Shown piece by piece: positions 24,221 through 36,063 of a DNA stretch of 64,000 bases. Numbering within the stretch: position 1 is the first letter of the stretch; every line of letters begins with the position of its first letter. Made by a program: the position numbers and the translations under genes. The DNA is from Chaenocephalus aceratus (lineage: Eukaryota > Chordata > Actinopteri > Perciformes > Channichthyidae): the NCBI GenBank assembly GCA_023974075.1, contig JAMFTG010000331.1, forward strand, positions 1 through 64,000, read 5' to 3'. The notes under the pieces are model-generated. The model saw only the letters and a program-made list of their open reading frames with translations, was not told the DNA's origin and ran no database searches.

Positions 24221-26154
24221 CTGGGGAGCGAGGGAGGACACGGAAGAAGTTTTAATATCTCAAATCATAACGTGTTATTTCAGAAGTAAAACACAATGTC
24301 ATGCTAACGCTATGCTAACACGCCTTTGGTCGTTTTTGAGCAGAAGTCTTAGCGGTAAAAACTGTATTAAATAGTGCACATTAAATCCAAGAAATATCCA
24401 CCACAAACTTAAACAGGACACTTCTCCTTAGCTTTATTAAAAGTCCTATATGACCAAATATGTTTTAAGCAAGAATGCGTACACAAAAAAGCTTAGCAAC
24501 CATTATGAAAAATAAACAATAATATGCCACTGACATTAGTCCACGCCTTTAGCGTGTTTGAGCTGAAGCTACTAAACACGGTATTACATAGTTCAAAATA
24601 AATCCAATAATATCCACTGCCGGCCGGGAATAAAACAGAAACATCTCCTTTGCGGAATGAACTTCTGAACATGTAAAAACCTTAAGCTCGAGACACGGAA
24701 AGCTCAGGAATCATGCCCCAACCCGCGTGCACTAGACTTTAAACATGCAGCACTAAACACTTTACTAAGTGGATCAAACATGAGATCTCTCCTTCAATTA
24801 GAAACTACCATAACATTACAAAACACATGTGTTAAGCCAAAGTGCACATCAAATATAAAACACCAGGGAGATGAAGAATAAACCGTGCAACAAATACAAG
24901 TATTATTACTCTTTACTTTTTAAGGGAAGATCTCGTTTGCAATTATTTAATCAGCATTTTTGCCTGAAACTATTATATAAAATAGGCAATTTCCCACCAG
25001 ACTGATCTTTAAAGGACACACCGTGCAACAAGTACAACACCAATCGGATTGGTTTAAAATACAGTTGGCCAATTGTAATGTTCAGTCAGATGTTATGTAC
25101 ACAAAGTGTGTAGTAGTAACTGTTTATATCTAATGAGTAATTATCCCGGGCTGAGCTGCGTGTGTTTATCAGAGCTACTTCTCGGTGTCTTTTCTTTTAC
25201 AGCCTCTTTAAACTAATTGCCGGTTGATGGTCCACACATCATAACAGCCTGCGAAGCCCTGCAGACTGTTTGACAGACTTCACAGGATCCTTCAGAGTTA
25301 GGGACCTCCAGCGCGAGGATAGCTCTGTACTGGGATCATGTTGGGTGAGTAGGCTATAGGACAACATACTGTTCTATAAGTCAGAAGATATCTCTAAAAC
25401 AGAACGTGTGTTCAGGGATTTGGCACGTGTGCAGCCTAGATTGAGTTATAGTGGGGCTAATGTTGAAGGTCACACAAGTGATCATATCATAATTAAAATA
25501 AAATAGCTGCATGATTATTTAGAAAATTACACACAATGTCTTTTTCTTTCCAGTTTTTTCTTGACATTTCAAACTGACCTTTTACTAAGATAATACAAAA
25601 TATTAGATTGTTTTAAATTATAATGTACATATAACAACTACATGGTGCGCATAGAGGTAGCGTCTCATCAGCATGACTTCACTTAAGGTTACAGGTTAAG
25701 CTGCTATTGTCGCTAAACGATTCTCTCGCCACCAAAACGGTTACATTCACATCCGCAGCACACATCTCTAATTCACGGTTTGTTGTTTTCTCTGTAAACC
25801 CTGATAGCGATGTAACGTTCTTATCGCACGGTTCCTTTGTTGCCTTTTGTCTGCGCAGTAGCGGCTTGAACTCACTGCTCTCATGCTCCGCCAGCTCGTC
25901 GGCCTCCAGCTTGGCTCCCTGCAGGCCGGGGTGCCCGTACATGTCCGGGGAGAGGCTGGTGTCCCCGCGGTCCTCCTCTCCGCGCACCGCCAGCGCGCTC
26001 AGGTACGCCAGGTTGTCCTCTCCGTCCGAAAATGAAGGACTCTCCCGGGCCGCTGCGAGCATGCAGGACGGTGGGGTTTGGAAGTGCTGCTGCTGGGGAG
26101 GAGAACCGGGTAACTGCTGGGGTTGGACCCGGTGCTGGAGCTCCAGAGACCCGG

Positions 26155-26193
<39 letters not shown>

Positions 26194-26251
26194 TTTTCAG
26201 GATATCCTTGACGGAAAACGGCGTGGAGGTGAGCGGACTCTGCAGCATCAT
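23583..26251 (-). CDS. nkx2.3: Homeobox protein Nkx2.3, two exons, complete
   Basis: NK2-class homeodomain transcription factor. In vertebrates NKX2-3 acts in the nucleus and controls gut mesenchyme, spleen and pharyngeal development. Exon 1 is 26251-25876, exon 2 24220-23583, joined in phase 1 to give 337 residues. In order: the TN repression motif ([14 protein letters not shown], residues 5-18), a CAG-encoded polyglutamine of 11-12 residues, an acidic region, the homeodomain at about residues 154-213 with WFQN and the NK2-specific tyrosine at homeodomain position 54, the NK2-specific domain ([15 protein letters not shown], about 230-245), a Tyr/Asn-rich region and the C-terminal GIRAW. The start MML matches the human protein. 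An in-frame ATG 18 codons upstream (26305) has a weaker context. It converges on slc25a28 as in human. No frameshift is seen. Confidence 0.95.
24221..25875 (-). other. nkx2.3: nkx2.3 intron
   Basis: 1,655-bp GT-AG intron with donor GTGAGT and acceptor CTCGCTCCCCAG. It is AT-rich, without any transposon I can identify. Its position just before the homeodomain is the usual one for NK2 genes, and the joined codons give KSC, as in human NKX2-3. Confidence 0.88.
25876..26251 (-). CDS. nkx2.3: nkx2.3 exon 1
   Basis: Starts at ATG (first of two adjacent methionines, G at -3) and ends at a perfect GTGAGT donor (25875 downwards). It encodes the TN motif, the polyglutamine and the acidic N-terminal region. 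The open frame continues into the intron, but that extension does not resemble NK2 proteins. Confidence 0.92.
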
Positions 26252-26660
26252 GTCATCCAGCTCCTGCTCTGCGGCTCCGAGGAAATGAAGCCCACGGAGT
26301 AACATGCACTCCTCCTTTCCCTGCACTCTTTCTCTAACAAATAATTGAGCCAAATATCTCCTTCTCGCGTACTTGGAGGTGCGTTAAGCCTCTGGAATCC
26401 CTCATCGCAGTGCAACGCACGAACACATGGGTATCAGTTCCGGTTTTGTCCATGCAGGTCTCCTGTCTGACAGATGTAATGTCGGGCTTTGTGAGTGGGG
26501 TTTGGGCCGGGACGAAGGAGCGCCTCTGCCTCCTCTGGCGTCAGGGGGAGGGGTGAGTGTGAAATGGAAAGTGTGGAAGCGATTTGGGAAATCGAGGGGG
26601 AGAGAGAGGGAAGATGGGGCGTGTACGTGACGTGTGTCCACGTACTGGTTTTCTTTTCGG

Positions 26661-26673
26661 TCTTATATAAATA
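26661..26673 (-). promoter_or_regulatory. Candidate TATA box of nkx2.3
   Basis: On the - strand the sequence reads TATTTATATAAGA. A start site about 30 bases on (near 26635) would leave a 5' UTR of roughly 380 bases. The motif is also TATA-like on the other strand, so orientation is inferred from the gene. Confidence 0.4.
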
Positions 26674-27049
26674 TGGTGGGCAGATAAGTGTAGCTACTGA
26701 CCCCCACTCCTCTCCACTCTCTCTCTTTATCCATCGCTGGATTCGTCCTCACGCACGCATTTTAATACACAAATCACTTTGCGAGTCTTAACCTGTGATT
26801 GCAAAAAGGTCACCTATATCTACACATGTGCTTTGTTATGTTTTAATACGTGTTAATTGTAGTTGTAATGACTCCACAGTCGCTCAGTGTATTGGAGTCC
26901 TTGTGTTTGCCCGTGCGTAAATCAGTGCGCTCTTTGGAGAGGCGCAGCGTGCGGCACACCCGCTTTACGGGCAGTGGCACGTCAAGGTCACCAGTCAGGT
27001 CAAAGGGTAATAGAGGCAGGAACCCGTAGCTGTTTAACTTCATCCAGAG

Positions 27050-27270
27050 AGTTGATGATAGGGGAAAAGGGGAACTGCTTGGCTTGGCAACTGGAAGGTC
27101 ACCAGTTCAAGTCCCGGCAAGACCAAGTGCTACCGAGGTGTCCCTGAGCAAGGCACCGCTCCCCACACTGCTCCCCGGGCGCCGTTCAAAATGGCAGCCC
27201 ACTGCTCCTAACACTAGGATGGGTCAAATGCAGAGAAACAATTTCCCCACGGGGGATTAATAAAGTATAT
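27050..27270 (+). mobile_element. tRNA-derived SINE, degenerate head
   Basis: Shows a box-B-like AGTTCAAGTCCC, then GTGTCCCTGAGCAAGGCACC, CACTGCTCCCCGGGCG and AGGATGGGTCAAATGCAGAG, ending in AATTTCCCC, GGGGATTAATAAAGTAT and an A-rich tail. The 3' half is shared with the SINE at 32.3 kb. The box A region is decayed. Confidence 0.75.
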
Positions 27271-27402
27271 CAAAAAATAAATAAACAATCAAACACATTC
27301 AGGTGGATTTTGTCTCTGGTTTTCCATTTGTATAGTATTTTAGTATATTTGTGTCAATAGATCTGCGGTGAAGCCTGTCTTTACTTCAAATTAAAAGGGA
27401 GT

Positions 27403-27682
<280 letters not shown>

Positions 27683-27689
27683 TGAGAGA

Positions 27690-28190
27690 GTTCTTTTCTG
27701 AATGGCTCACCAAAAGGACACCTCGTGAAGCTGAGGTTTGTTGGACTCCTCTCAAAGTTTCTAAACTGAACTGTTTGCTCCGAAGTTTAAGAAGTGTTCA
27801 AAGATGTGTTCTGTCAGACTCTGCAACAGTGAAACATGTTCTTATGTTATGTAATGAAGCAGCCAATCAATACATGCCATGAGTTTTAAAAATGTCACTC
27901 TTCCCGTATTATGATAAAACGCCACTAAAGCCTTTTACTCTTTGGAAGGGCTGGTTTTGCTTTTCAAATATAATGTGTGAGAAGACTACTGGAGAAAACT
28001 TTAAAAAAAAAAAGGTTTATTTGAAAAATGCTAGGTACATATATATAAAAAAGACACGTGCAATCAACTGTAAAAAAGCTTATTAAATGAACACAAAATA
28101 TGATTTCCTCCAATCTGAGTTATTTTCTCTCACCTCAAATGAGTGTATATATGTTGAAAAACATTTAAAAGTTTTAAAATAGATACAATC
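27690..28190. other. Unclassified AT-rich intergenic sequence
   Basis: Nothing recognised. A short fragment at 28195-28225 (TTTATTAATCCCCGTGGGG) looks like the inverted tail of the SINE family at 27.05 kb. Confidence 0.35.
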
Positions 28191-28419
28191 AAATTGACAT
28201 TTATTAATCCCCGTGGGGAAATTCAGAAGTTGAAACAACAACAGGGTGAGAGTGAAAAACAGGACATCACAGACACACACGGTGACACCCTTTGCCGCGA
28301 AATAAGAGCAAGCATTAGCTGTAAAGGAAAAGTGTCCCAGAGGTTAAGGTACAATATTCAAAATAGTCTTCCTTCCCCCCCCCCCTCTCTTAATCTGAGA
28401 GTTAGTTTTTCCTCCTGCA

Positions 28420-28690
28420 GCAGCTGCTCTCTCGGGGTCTCTCGTCTCTGTTATCGCGGGTGTTGTATTAATAACCCTCCGCGGGCCGATAAGCAGGGCC
28501 CCCGGGGCAATTAAGATTCCTGCTGGAAAACTGACGGACGTTTTTAGCCGGAGCTAATCTGCTGCTATCAGCTCCTCTTTCCGTTTTCAGCGGGACCTCC
28601 ACCTCTCTCCCCCCGCGGCCCTCGCTCCTCCTGCGGGCTGCTCTCTCGCTAGCAGCCGGCAAAAGGATGTGATTCAAACAAAAACAAAAA
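28420..28690. promoter_or_regulatory. Candidate regulatory island upstream of nkx2.3
   Basis: GC-rich unique block about 2.2 kb upstream of the gene, carrying GATAAGCAG, GGCAATTAAGATT and GCTATCAGCTC motifs (GATA- and homeodomain-type). Function is inferred from composition and position only. Confidence 0.3.
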
Positions 28691-29943
28691 CACTTAATTC
28701 AGATTTAACATTCGTGTCCTGATTCTATAGCAACACCACAATGATGAGGTCTGCATGTAATACAAGTTATGAAGGATTCTCTTGTAATTACGACATTTCC
28801 ACACAAGCCTTTTTTAACGTTATTATGTTCCATTATTTGCTATAATTATCAAAGCAGTTTCCCAAACATCATTACTGTGTGTTACTATCGATAAAACCCT
28901 TTTTATTTTTATATTTAGTATATTTCTTTTGTAAAATAATCATCAATATGTTGAATAATAAACACAATATTCCAGACCATAACATTGGAACTAGAAAATA
29001 TTAATATATAATAGATGAATATTTCAGAAATATGTATAAAGCATTTTTGTGGTTCGACATCACTTTTTGGGTGACACAAAAAATCACTAAATTATTGAGA
29101 ACCTGAATTTCTTTTTCTATATTAGAGCTTTCTAAGTGTGTCACTAGAAAGGTCACAGTTTAAGCTTGTTTCAGTTGCCTCCGTGTGATATCATTATGCA
29201 TCGTGTAAAATGTTGGTGCTGTTAAAGAAATTATTCAGTAATTATTTTCTCTGAGCAAAATAGTATTTATTAACAACTGCATTCGTGTCAAAACAACATA
29301 TATCAATGATATCAGTGTATTGGACAAAGAAGACAAGACTCTCACTCTGTGGAAAGTTCTCTAAACTGGGTGCTGCCTGCGTCTCTCCTCCCCTGCGGGT
29401 ACATCCAGCAGGTAGTAAATATAATATAATAATATGTGTGCATTTCAATCTGTGCACGCTGGAATCAGACAGATATATGCGAGTCTGTCCCTGCAGACTC
29501 CACGGCGACTCTCTCAAATTCATCCTACATCATCATCAGCATGTCCTCGTAAAACAAGTGCCAAACAAGGCCGGATAGTGTTTAGACTGGCACCCGGCCG
29601 CCTCCATTTACTTTAAATAAGCATTAAATCCAACGACGCCAGGCTGAGCGCTTTGTTTTCTGTGTGTGAGGAGAGCCAACACTCAGCAAATTGGAAATAA
29701 AATAAAAACTGTTTTAGTCGGAGTTAAGTGACGGGACCTTTGGCGTTGTTTGGATGGTTATTCTTGGACACGTTCAGGTCAGAGGTCCAAGAGGGGTTTC
29801 TGGGATGGATTTCCAGAACGTTTCCAGGCATGTGAACATAGCTCTCTCAATCGAAACTCATGACACACATTTTGTTGTTCAATCAAACAAAAAGGAGAAA
29901 GCCCTTCCAAAGAATGGAAGCCCTGATCACTTTGACTCAAATA
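28691..29943. other. Intergenic, nothing coding recognised
   Basis: AT-rich to 29290, then a more balanced unique stretch (29300-29720) that could hold regulatory sequence. No gene seen. Confidence 0.35.
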
Positions 29944-29951
29944 CTTCCACC

Positions 29952-30968
29952 CAGGGCCGGCCCTCGGCATAGGCAGTATAGGCGAATGCTAAGGGCGCAT
30001 CAACCCATAGGGGGCGCCGAAAATTGAAAAAAAAAAGAAGTTAGAAATAAAAAAAAAATATTTTTTTTTTATTTCATAACAACACAATTTCCCGATTTTG
30101 GATCAACAAAGTACATCTTATTATCTTATACTAACAGAACTACGCCTATATTGCGTACAGCACCCATAAACGATGGCACACACCCCCCCCCCCAAAATCA
30201 AGTTGAACTGCCCCAGTCCCAGTAAAAACCAAAGGTTTATGTGAAATTGTTCTTTTTTGAAATAATGGTTTTAGTGTGCAATTATAGGTTTTAATTTTGT
30301 ATTTGTATTCATTTAAAATAAATCAAACTCCCAAAAAAACGTACACAGCTTCTGTGTGCTTTTATTAACATTGGAATTTACTGTGTAAGCGGCCGCGAGG
30401 GGGAGAGCTTTAGAGAGCTCTCTCCTGAAAGACTGAGAGGCTCTGATAACCTCAGCTCAGTGAGGTAAAGGCACACCTTTATATGATCATTATAGTTATA
30501 AAAAAACAGGTGAAAAACAGGTATAAAATACTGACAGTACAAAAAAGTTGTTATTAATAAACTAGAATACAGTTTTAAAGGGGAGTGATTTGTAAAATAT
30601 CCATAAAGAAAAAGAAAATCTGCTTCCAGTTCTGTTTCATATGGGTGTTGAGAGATGTATCCATATCTCCTAATGTTGCTCTCAAAGTGCACCAGATTGA
30701 TGCTTTTAACTTCAATATAAAAAAAAAAAAGTCTTCCCGGGGGGCATGCCACCGGACCCCCCTAGAGGAGCCCCCCCCCCACTTAAATCATGTTCAAATG
30801 GATAGGAAACTAAATACAGTTGCACACATCTTGTGTCAATATCTTTGTTTTTGTGGTCATGCCACAACCATGCACGTGCGAATCATAGTGAGTGTCTGCA
30901 TTTTGGGGGGGGGGGGGGCGCCAGCTAAAATCTTGCCTAGGGCGGCAAATTGGTCAGGGCCGGCCCTG
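29952..30968. mobile_element. Non-autonomous hAT element with 8-bp target duplication
   Basis: Ends are CAGGGCCGGCCCT and AGGGCCGGCCCTG, with perfect CTTCCACC duplications at 29944-29951 and 30969-30976. Length 1,017 bp. The short 12-base terminus is itself palindromic. The interior is AT-rich with poly(A), poly(C) and poly(G) runs and no transposase, so it is an internally deleted or non-autonomous copy. Confidence 0.9.
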
Positions 30969-30976
30969 CTTCCACC

Positions 30977-31375
30977 TAACTCTAAACCCCTGAAGTCAAA
31001 CTAAACTGACACCATGCTCCCTTCAAAAAGTACTTTTCATAGACTCTGAGACTCGGAAAGCATTTCTCCGCGATCCCAACTCGTTCAGGGAGTCCCATGC
31101 AAGTCAATGGGACTCCCTCATAGTTACGCTAAAGGGCCCCCCACTGCGTTTCGTGGTGACGCCAAGGGATCCTGATATAGCGTCACTATAGCACGAGTTG
31201 GGAGTGAGAATGTGCTTTGTCATATTATACAATCCTGATCCTTTACGGGAAGTCTAGAGGGACACATACCAATATATTCTTATCATTCTTGGGCTTTGAT
31301 CCTCTCCCCATCCCTTAAGTACCCTCAATAAAGGCTTCAATCCTCAAATCTCTGTCTTCTAGAGCCAGTTTGAAC

Positions 31376-31425
<50 letters not shown>

Positions 31426-32300
31426 ATGTGACTTGTGTAGCGCTTTTCTAGAAACTCAAAGACGCTTTGACAGAGTATAAAATAAATAAATACAAAAAAA
31501 AAATACAAAAAGAGATACAAACTCAAAGTTCTCCAGATTATACAAACACATACACCCTTTACCTGCCCTCTAGGACACCACATAGAAGCGTTTTCTGATC
31601 TGATGCCCCTATCGAGTTAAATTGCCTTTCATAATGCTTACAAAACACATGTGAAAAAGAAATCTGTCTCACGATGTGGCCGTGGGTCAGGGTTTCACCC
31701 ACAGCACCTTTTGAGATCGTGAGAAGCACCAGGGTTAACGTGACTGTTGGACCATTGGCTTTTATTCTGGTAACATTAAACAAACAGCGATTTACTGTGA
31801 TTACGTGTGTCCTTCTTTTATCCTTCTGCAACTTAGTCTCACAACAATGTACATACGACAGATTGGCGATAGTCATTATGACTGAGGTGTTGGTCACCTA
31901 AATGTAAACAAATGCATTTTTTGTGTGCTATTCTTCATTCAGCGCAACACACATGAAAGCTTGAAAGAGGTACGTTGACATGTTGCCTCACTTATCTCCA
32001 TGTATTCACCTTTCTTCATTTTGCTTCGTTTGATTAAGACACGCTCATTGATTTCATAAGTGTGCCGCCGCATTCTGCCGCTGCTTTTTTGTTTTACAAC
32101 ATTAAGGCAGTCACAACAGTCTCATCAACATGGGTTTAAGCAGCTTAACGCAGCTGATTTTAGCAAACTTGAACTGAAAGGTGATTTTTTTGATATGTTG
32201 AACATTTACTTTGTGTGGGTGTACCTCAGGGATCATGACTTGGGCCTCTGAGGTTTGTTGAAAGACGGCACTTTTTGTATTCCACAGACTGGAGAGGGAA
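30977..32300. other. Intergenic, with a small inverted-repeat element and (TAA)n
   Basis: At 31077-31203 CCCAACTCGT and ACGAGTTGGG bound about 127 bp with an inner imperfect palindrome, perhaps a small MITE. A (TAA)n run lies at 31376-31424. No gene recognised. Confidence 0.4.
31376..31424. repeat. (TAA)n microsatellite
   Basis: About 16 uninterrupted trinucleotide copies. Confidence 0.95.
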
Positions 32301-32309
32301 GGACACTTA

Positions 32310-32590
32310 TGGTCCGGCAGTGGCTCAGTCAGTAGGGGCTTGGACTGGGAGCCGGTTCAAGTCCCCGACCAGACCTAAAATATGGAGTGTGGACTGCTAC
32401 TTGGAGAGGTCCCAGTTCACCTCCTGCCCTGCCGTGGTGCCCTTGAGCAAGGCACCGGACACCCCCCTCACTCCCATTGCTCCCCGGGCGCTGTACAATA
32501 GCTGCCCACTGCTCCTACTAGACTCCTGGTACTAGGATGGGTTAAAAGAACACATTTCACTGTGTGCTTTGCATGTGAGGGCAATTCTTA
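32310..32590 (+). mobile_element. tRNA-derived SINE with intact box A and box B
   Basis: Begins GGCAGTGGCTCAGTCAGTAG (box A) with GGTTCAAGTCC (box B), then GCCCTTGAGCAAGGCACCGG, TGCTCCCCGGGCGC and a tail region. It resembles a tRNA gene only in the first 70 bases. The long unrelated 3' part marks it as a SINE. Confidence 0.82.
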
Positions 32591-33700
32591 TTTCATATTT
32601 GTATACGCTCAAATACTTGGTCTCCATTAATCTACTATATTTGCCTTTTTTTTTAAATACATTCAAGGAAGATACACAAACTGATGTTGTGATCACATCC
32701 TGCTGCTTTATGGAGCTTTAAATCTAGAGCATAAAGAAGATTTGATAATATTCTTGGTGTACCTCGAGGACTGGATCCTCTGGGGTTTTGTGAATGAAAC
32801 CAACAGGTTTTGTTTTCCCTGCAGACTTTACCCATCAGGAGGAAGGATGTAGTTCGGCTTGTAAACCCTGACGGTGCTGACAGAGCTGGAAGGAAGACGA
32901 TGACCTCTGAGCTGCTTCTGTTCGGTCTTTATCTTCCACACAAACAGATAAGTCGGTTAAGACTCTGCAGAACATTGAAGGGTTGAATCACCTCAACAAG
33001 TGTAGAGCTTTACTCCTCCTTTTCTGAACACCTACAACAATGAATGTTCCTGAAAGATAACACTTTAAGTAATAAAATGTACTTCTAATGTTTACATTTG
33101 AGCAGTTTGAAACTCCTCAGGTTGCATAAAAAGATGAGGGTACAGTGGTGGATGCATTTACTTAAAGGAAAGCAATACTGTGTAGAAATACTCTGGTACA
33201 AGAGTTCAAAGACATATGACCAGCTTCAAGTTCCCAAAGTTAAAGTAGGATTATGCAGTATCCCTATTCAGAACAATGTCCATATGTATTTGGATAATAC
33301 ACATCAATATATCCCTTTAATGTGACATCAGGTAAAAGTTAATACACTTAATTAATTCGGCTTTTAATTCGAATTATATGCAAGTGCATGGTAACACCTG
33401 CAATTACTAAATTAAAGTACTTATAAGTGAATTTATTTTTTATTTCCTGCCACTAAAAGTGCCTAAGTCTGATATAACAGGTGAGGTTAAATATAATAAG
33501 CAACAAAGATTGAAAATTACTATCCGTTTCTTTATGCTTGACCAATAATATATATAATACTCCTTTAAATAAACGCTTATTACAATTATTGGTATTTACC
33601 TTGTTATTCTTAAGCCTCTTTATCTGGGGGCTATAACTTTCCTGTTATCTCAGTTATTATGGATTTCAGAGGTCAGTATGGATGCACTGATGGTATCTAT
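32591..33700. other. Intergenic, AT-rich
   Basis: No gene. A fragment at about 33130-33205 (GTGGTGGATGCATTTACTTA, then TACTGTGTAGAAATACTCTG) belongs to the AAGTAC-type repeat family found at 38.1 kb. Confidence 0.4.
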
Positions 33701-33717
33701 CCGCACCCCCCTCCTCT

Positions 33718-33888
33718 GTGCGTGTGTGTGTGTGTGTGTGTGTGTGCGTGCGTGCGTGTGTGCGTGTGTGATGCACAGAGGTAACAATAGGAAATGCTAC
33801 ACCTCTTGTCTGCTGTCATTTGCGGCCCTGCGGAGGCGCCAGGCGGCTGTGATGGTTGGATGGAGAGAGGAGAGATAATCTCAGCCAA

Positions 33889-33942
<54 letters not shown>

Positions 33943-33945
33943 GTG
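33718..33945. repeat. Two (GT)n microsatellites
   Basis: GT-rich runs at about 33718-33771 (with GC interruptions) and 33890-33945, separated by 120 bp of unique sequence. Confidence 0.93.
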
Positions 33946-36060
33946 GACAGTTTTGAAGATGGGATGTCTGAACGAGTGTCAGCAGGCTACAGAAACACTA
34001 AAACTTATAGTGTTTTTAACTTTAAAGAGCAAGAAAGAAAGCACCCTCGTCATGTTTATGTTAAACAGTTAAATTCAAACTATATAAGTGAATAAATAAC
34101 TAAGACCAATACACGATTAGTTATTCCAGCAACACAATGAGAAAAAGCAATAACAAAGTTTCTGAAAATATGCTGTTTCTATCGGACTTTATACAAAAAA
34201 ACAGCAACAGCAAATAGGTGGAATTAAAAACGAGAACATGTCGGAAACTAGATTCGGGGTTAAATATGAGAACACAAATACTAATCTGCACTATGTATAT
34301 AATATGTTTAATAAAATGATATATATGACATGTATACATTTGAAATAGTCTGAAAGCATTTGGAAACGGGAGGCTCAGAGATTTGCAAATGGTCAGTGCG
34401 TCTCGTTGAAGATTTCCGAAGTGACTATAAATAGGTTACTTTTATTTTGCGTATTTTTTTTTTACATGTCCTCAAATTGCAAAAAGCATAATTCGGTTTT
34501 ATAATTTGAGAGTGTTGACATTAAATTAAACCTGCGTTATAAAACCAATTGACTTTTGTCACTATATTATATTGTCCTAAACTGAATGAGATCAATGTCC
34601 TACATGTGGGATAATACATTTACTGAAGACGACAACAAGCTGTGAAACTGTGAACAATAAAACCTACTTAATTAGCCTAGAAAAATAAAATATATATACG
34701 TGATTTGTTTTAACAAAATGACATTTAGGCCTGAGTAAATATGCAATCCTTGACACAGTTCCTTTATTTCTCCTCGGCTCCTCGCGGCTGTAAAAGTTCG
34801 CGCGTCTCGCTGATTTCGGCTCAGAGGTAGGACTCGTGCGCGCGCGCGTGTGTGTGTTTAGATAGCCTCGGCCTGAAGCCAGTAATAGCTCCATTAAGCA
34901 GAGTGGGAAGACGCTATCTCAGTGATCCGTAACGTCTACGTCCGCTCAGCAGTGGCCACACACCTTCCAAAAAAAAAAAAAAACACGGCTCCAAAATAAT
35001 CCTGGAACAAGAGGAATAACATTTATGAACCCTCCTGTCGTGTTCGTTTCTCCCCCCTTACCTTGGGGTTCCCGGTCTGTTTTAAATGCTCTTATTGACA
35101 CACAAACTGTTTATCATCACCACGTTTTATTTAACTCCCTGTTAAGATGTAAACAATGTCTCAGACTACTGGTTTACACAAACAAGCGACACTGAAAATG
35201 AATTCCAAAATTAACATTCGGTCGATGTCATGGTGTACTCTGATGGATGAACATAAAGGGTAGCCCATTCGTATGGCGGGCATTGTTGTCATGGTAACAC
35301 CGTTATGTTTTACAAAGTTGACTAAACCACTCAAAACTCATTAAACAGACATTATATATCTGCAAAGGCTTCTGTGGAGGATATCACAAGGCCTTCATGC
35401 GCAAAAAAAAACATTTATTTTCTTCAAAAGCTCGAGTGAGTTTATGTCCTCCTGGTGAGTCATCAACAGCTGCAAATAAACCTCTCCACAAAAAAAAGAA
35501 TCACAAATAACGCCTGACAATAAATAACATTTATTTGGAAATTGCAGCCGCAGATCTTTTCCTTTCCTCCATTGTTTATGTCCACACACCCCGTGATTCC
35601 GTCAGAAGTGCAACACATAATGATAATGATGAGTTCACGTCCCGCTGATGTTCTCATTCAGATCCCGAGTCGTTAAAAGTTCGGGCCATGGCTCTATATC
35701 TCACACACAACCCCAGATCCTCCGCGTGACGCAACAGGCTGTGTTTATGCTCGCGCCCGGTCTGCTGTATAAATGGTGGCGTTGAATGGTTTACCTAATG
35801 GGACTTCTGTTTCTCGTTTTCTGTCACGCGGTGCGCCAGACCCCGCTGACAAACGACCGACTTTTACCGGCAGAGGAATTCCTGATTTATGTGGGAAATG
35901 AAACGAGAGCGAAGGTTTTCGTTCTCCTTCTTAAATACATGCAAATAAAGTACATGATCTCCACCCTCTGCAGCCATTAGCATCGCGAGGTTTGTATATA
36001 CATGGAGGTTCTTCCAGAGTGATGGATGTGTGTTTTGTTATTGAGTTTCTCATATCGATG
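33946..36060. other. Intergenic, with possible regulatory patches
   Basis: No gene recognised. Balanced unique patches at 34730-34920 (with a short GC/GT run at 34838-34857) and 35550-35960 contrast with AT-rich surroundings and may be conserved noncoding sequence. Confidence 0.3.
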
Positions 36061-36063
36061 AAG

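Noticed and set aside
25679..25875. Extension of nkx2.3 exon 1 to the end of its open frame
   Set aside because: A perfect GTGAGT donor at 25875, and the joined codons reproduce the conserved KSC, so the rest is intron.
26252..26353. Longer Nkx2.3 N-terminus from an upstream in-frame start
   Set aside because: The added residues do not resemble the family, and the upstream ATG has a weak context; the MML start matches human.
32310..32380. tRNA gene (also 40267, 55087, 62686)
   Set aside because: Box A and B are present but no complete cloverleaf, and each is followed by a conserved non-tRNA body and LINE-like tail, as in SINEs.
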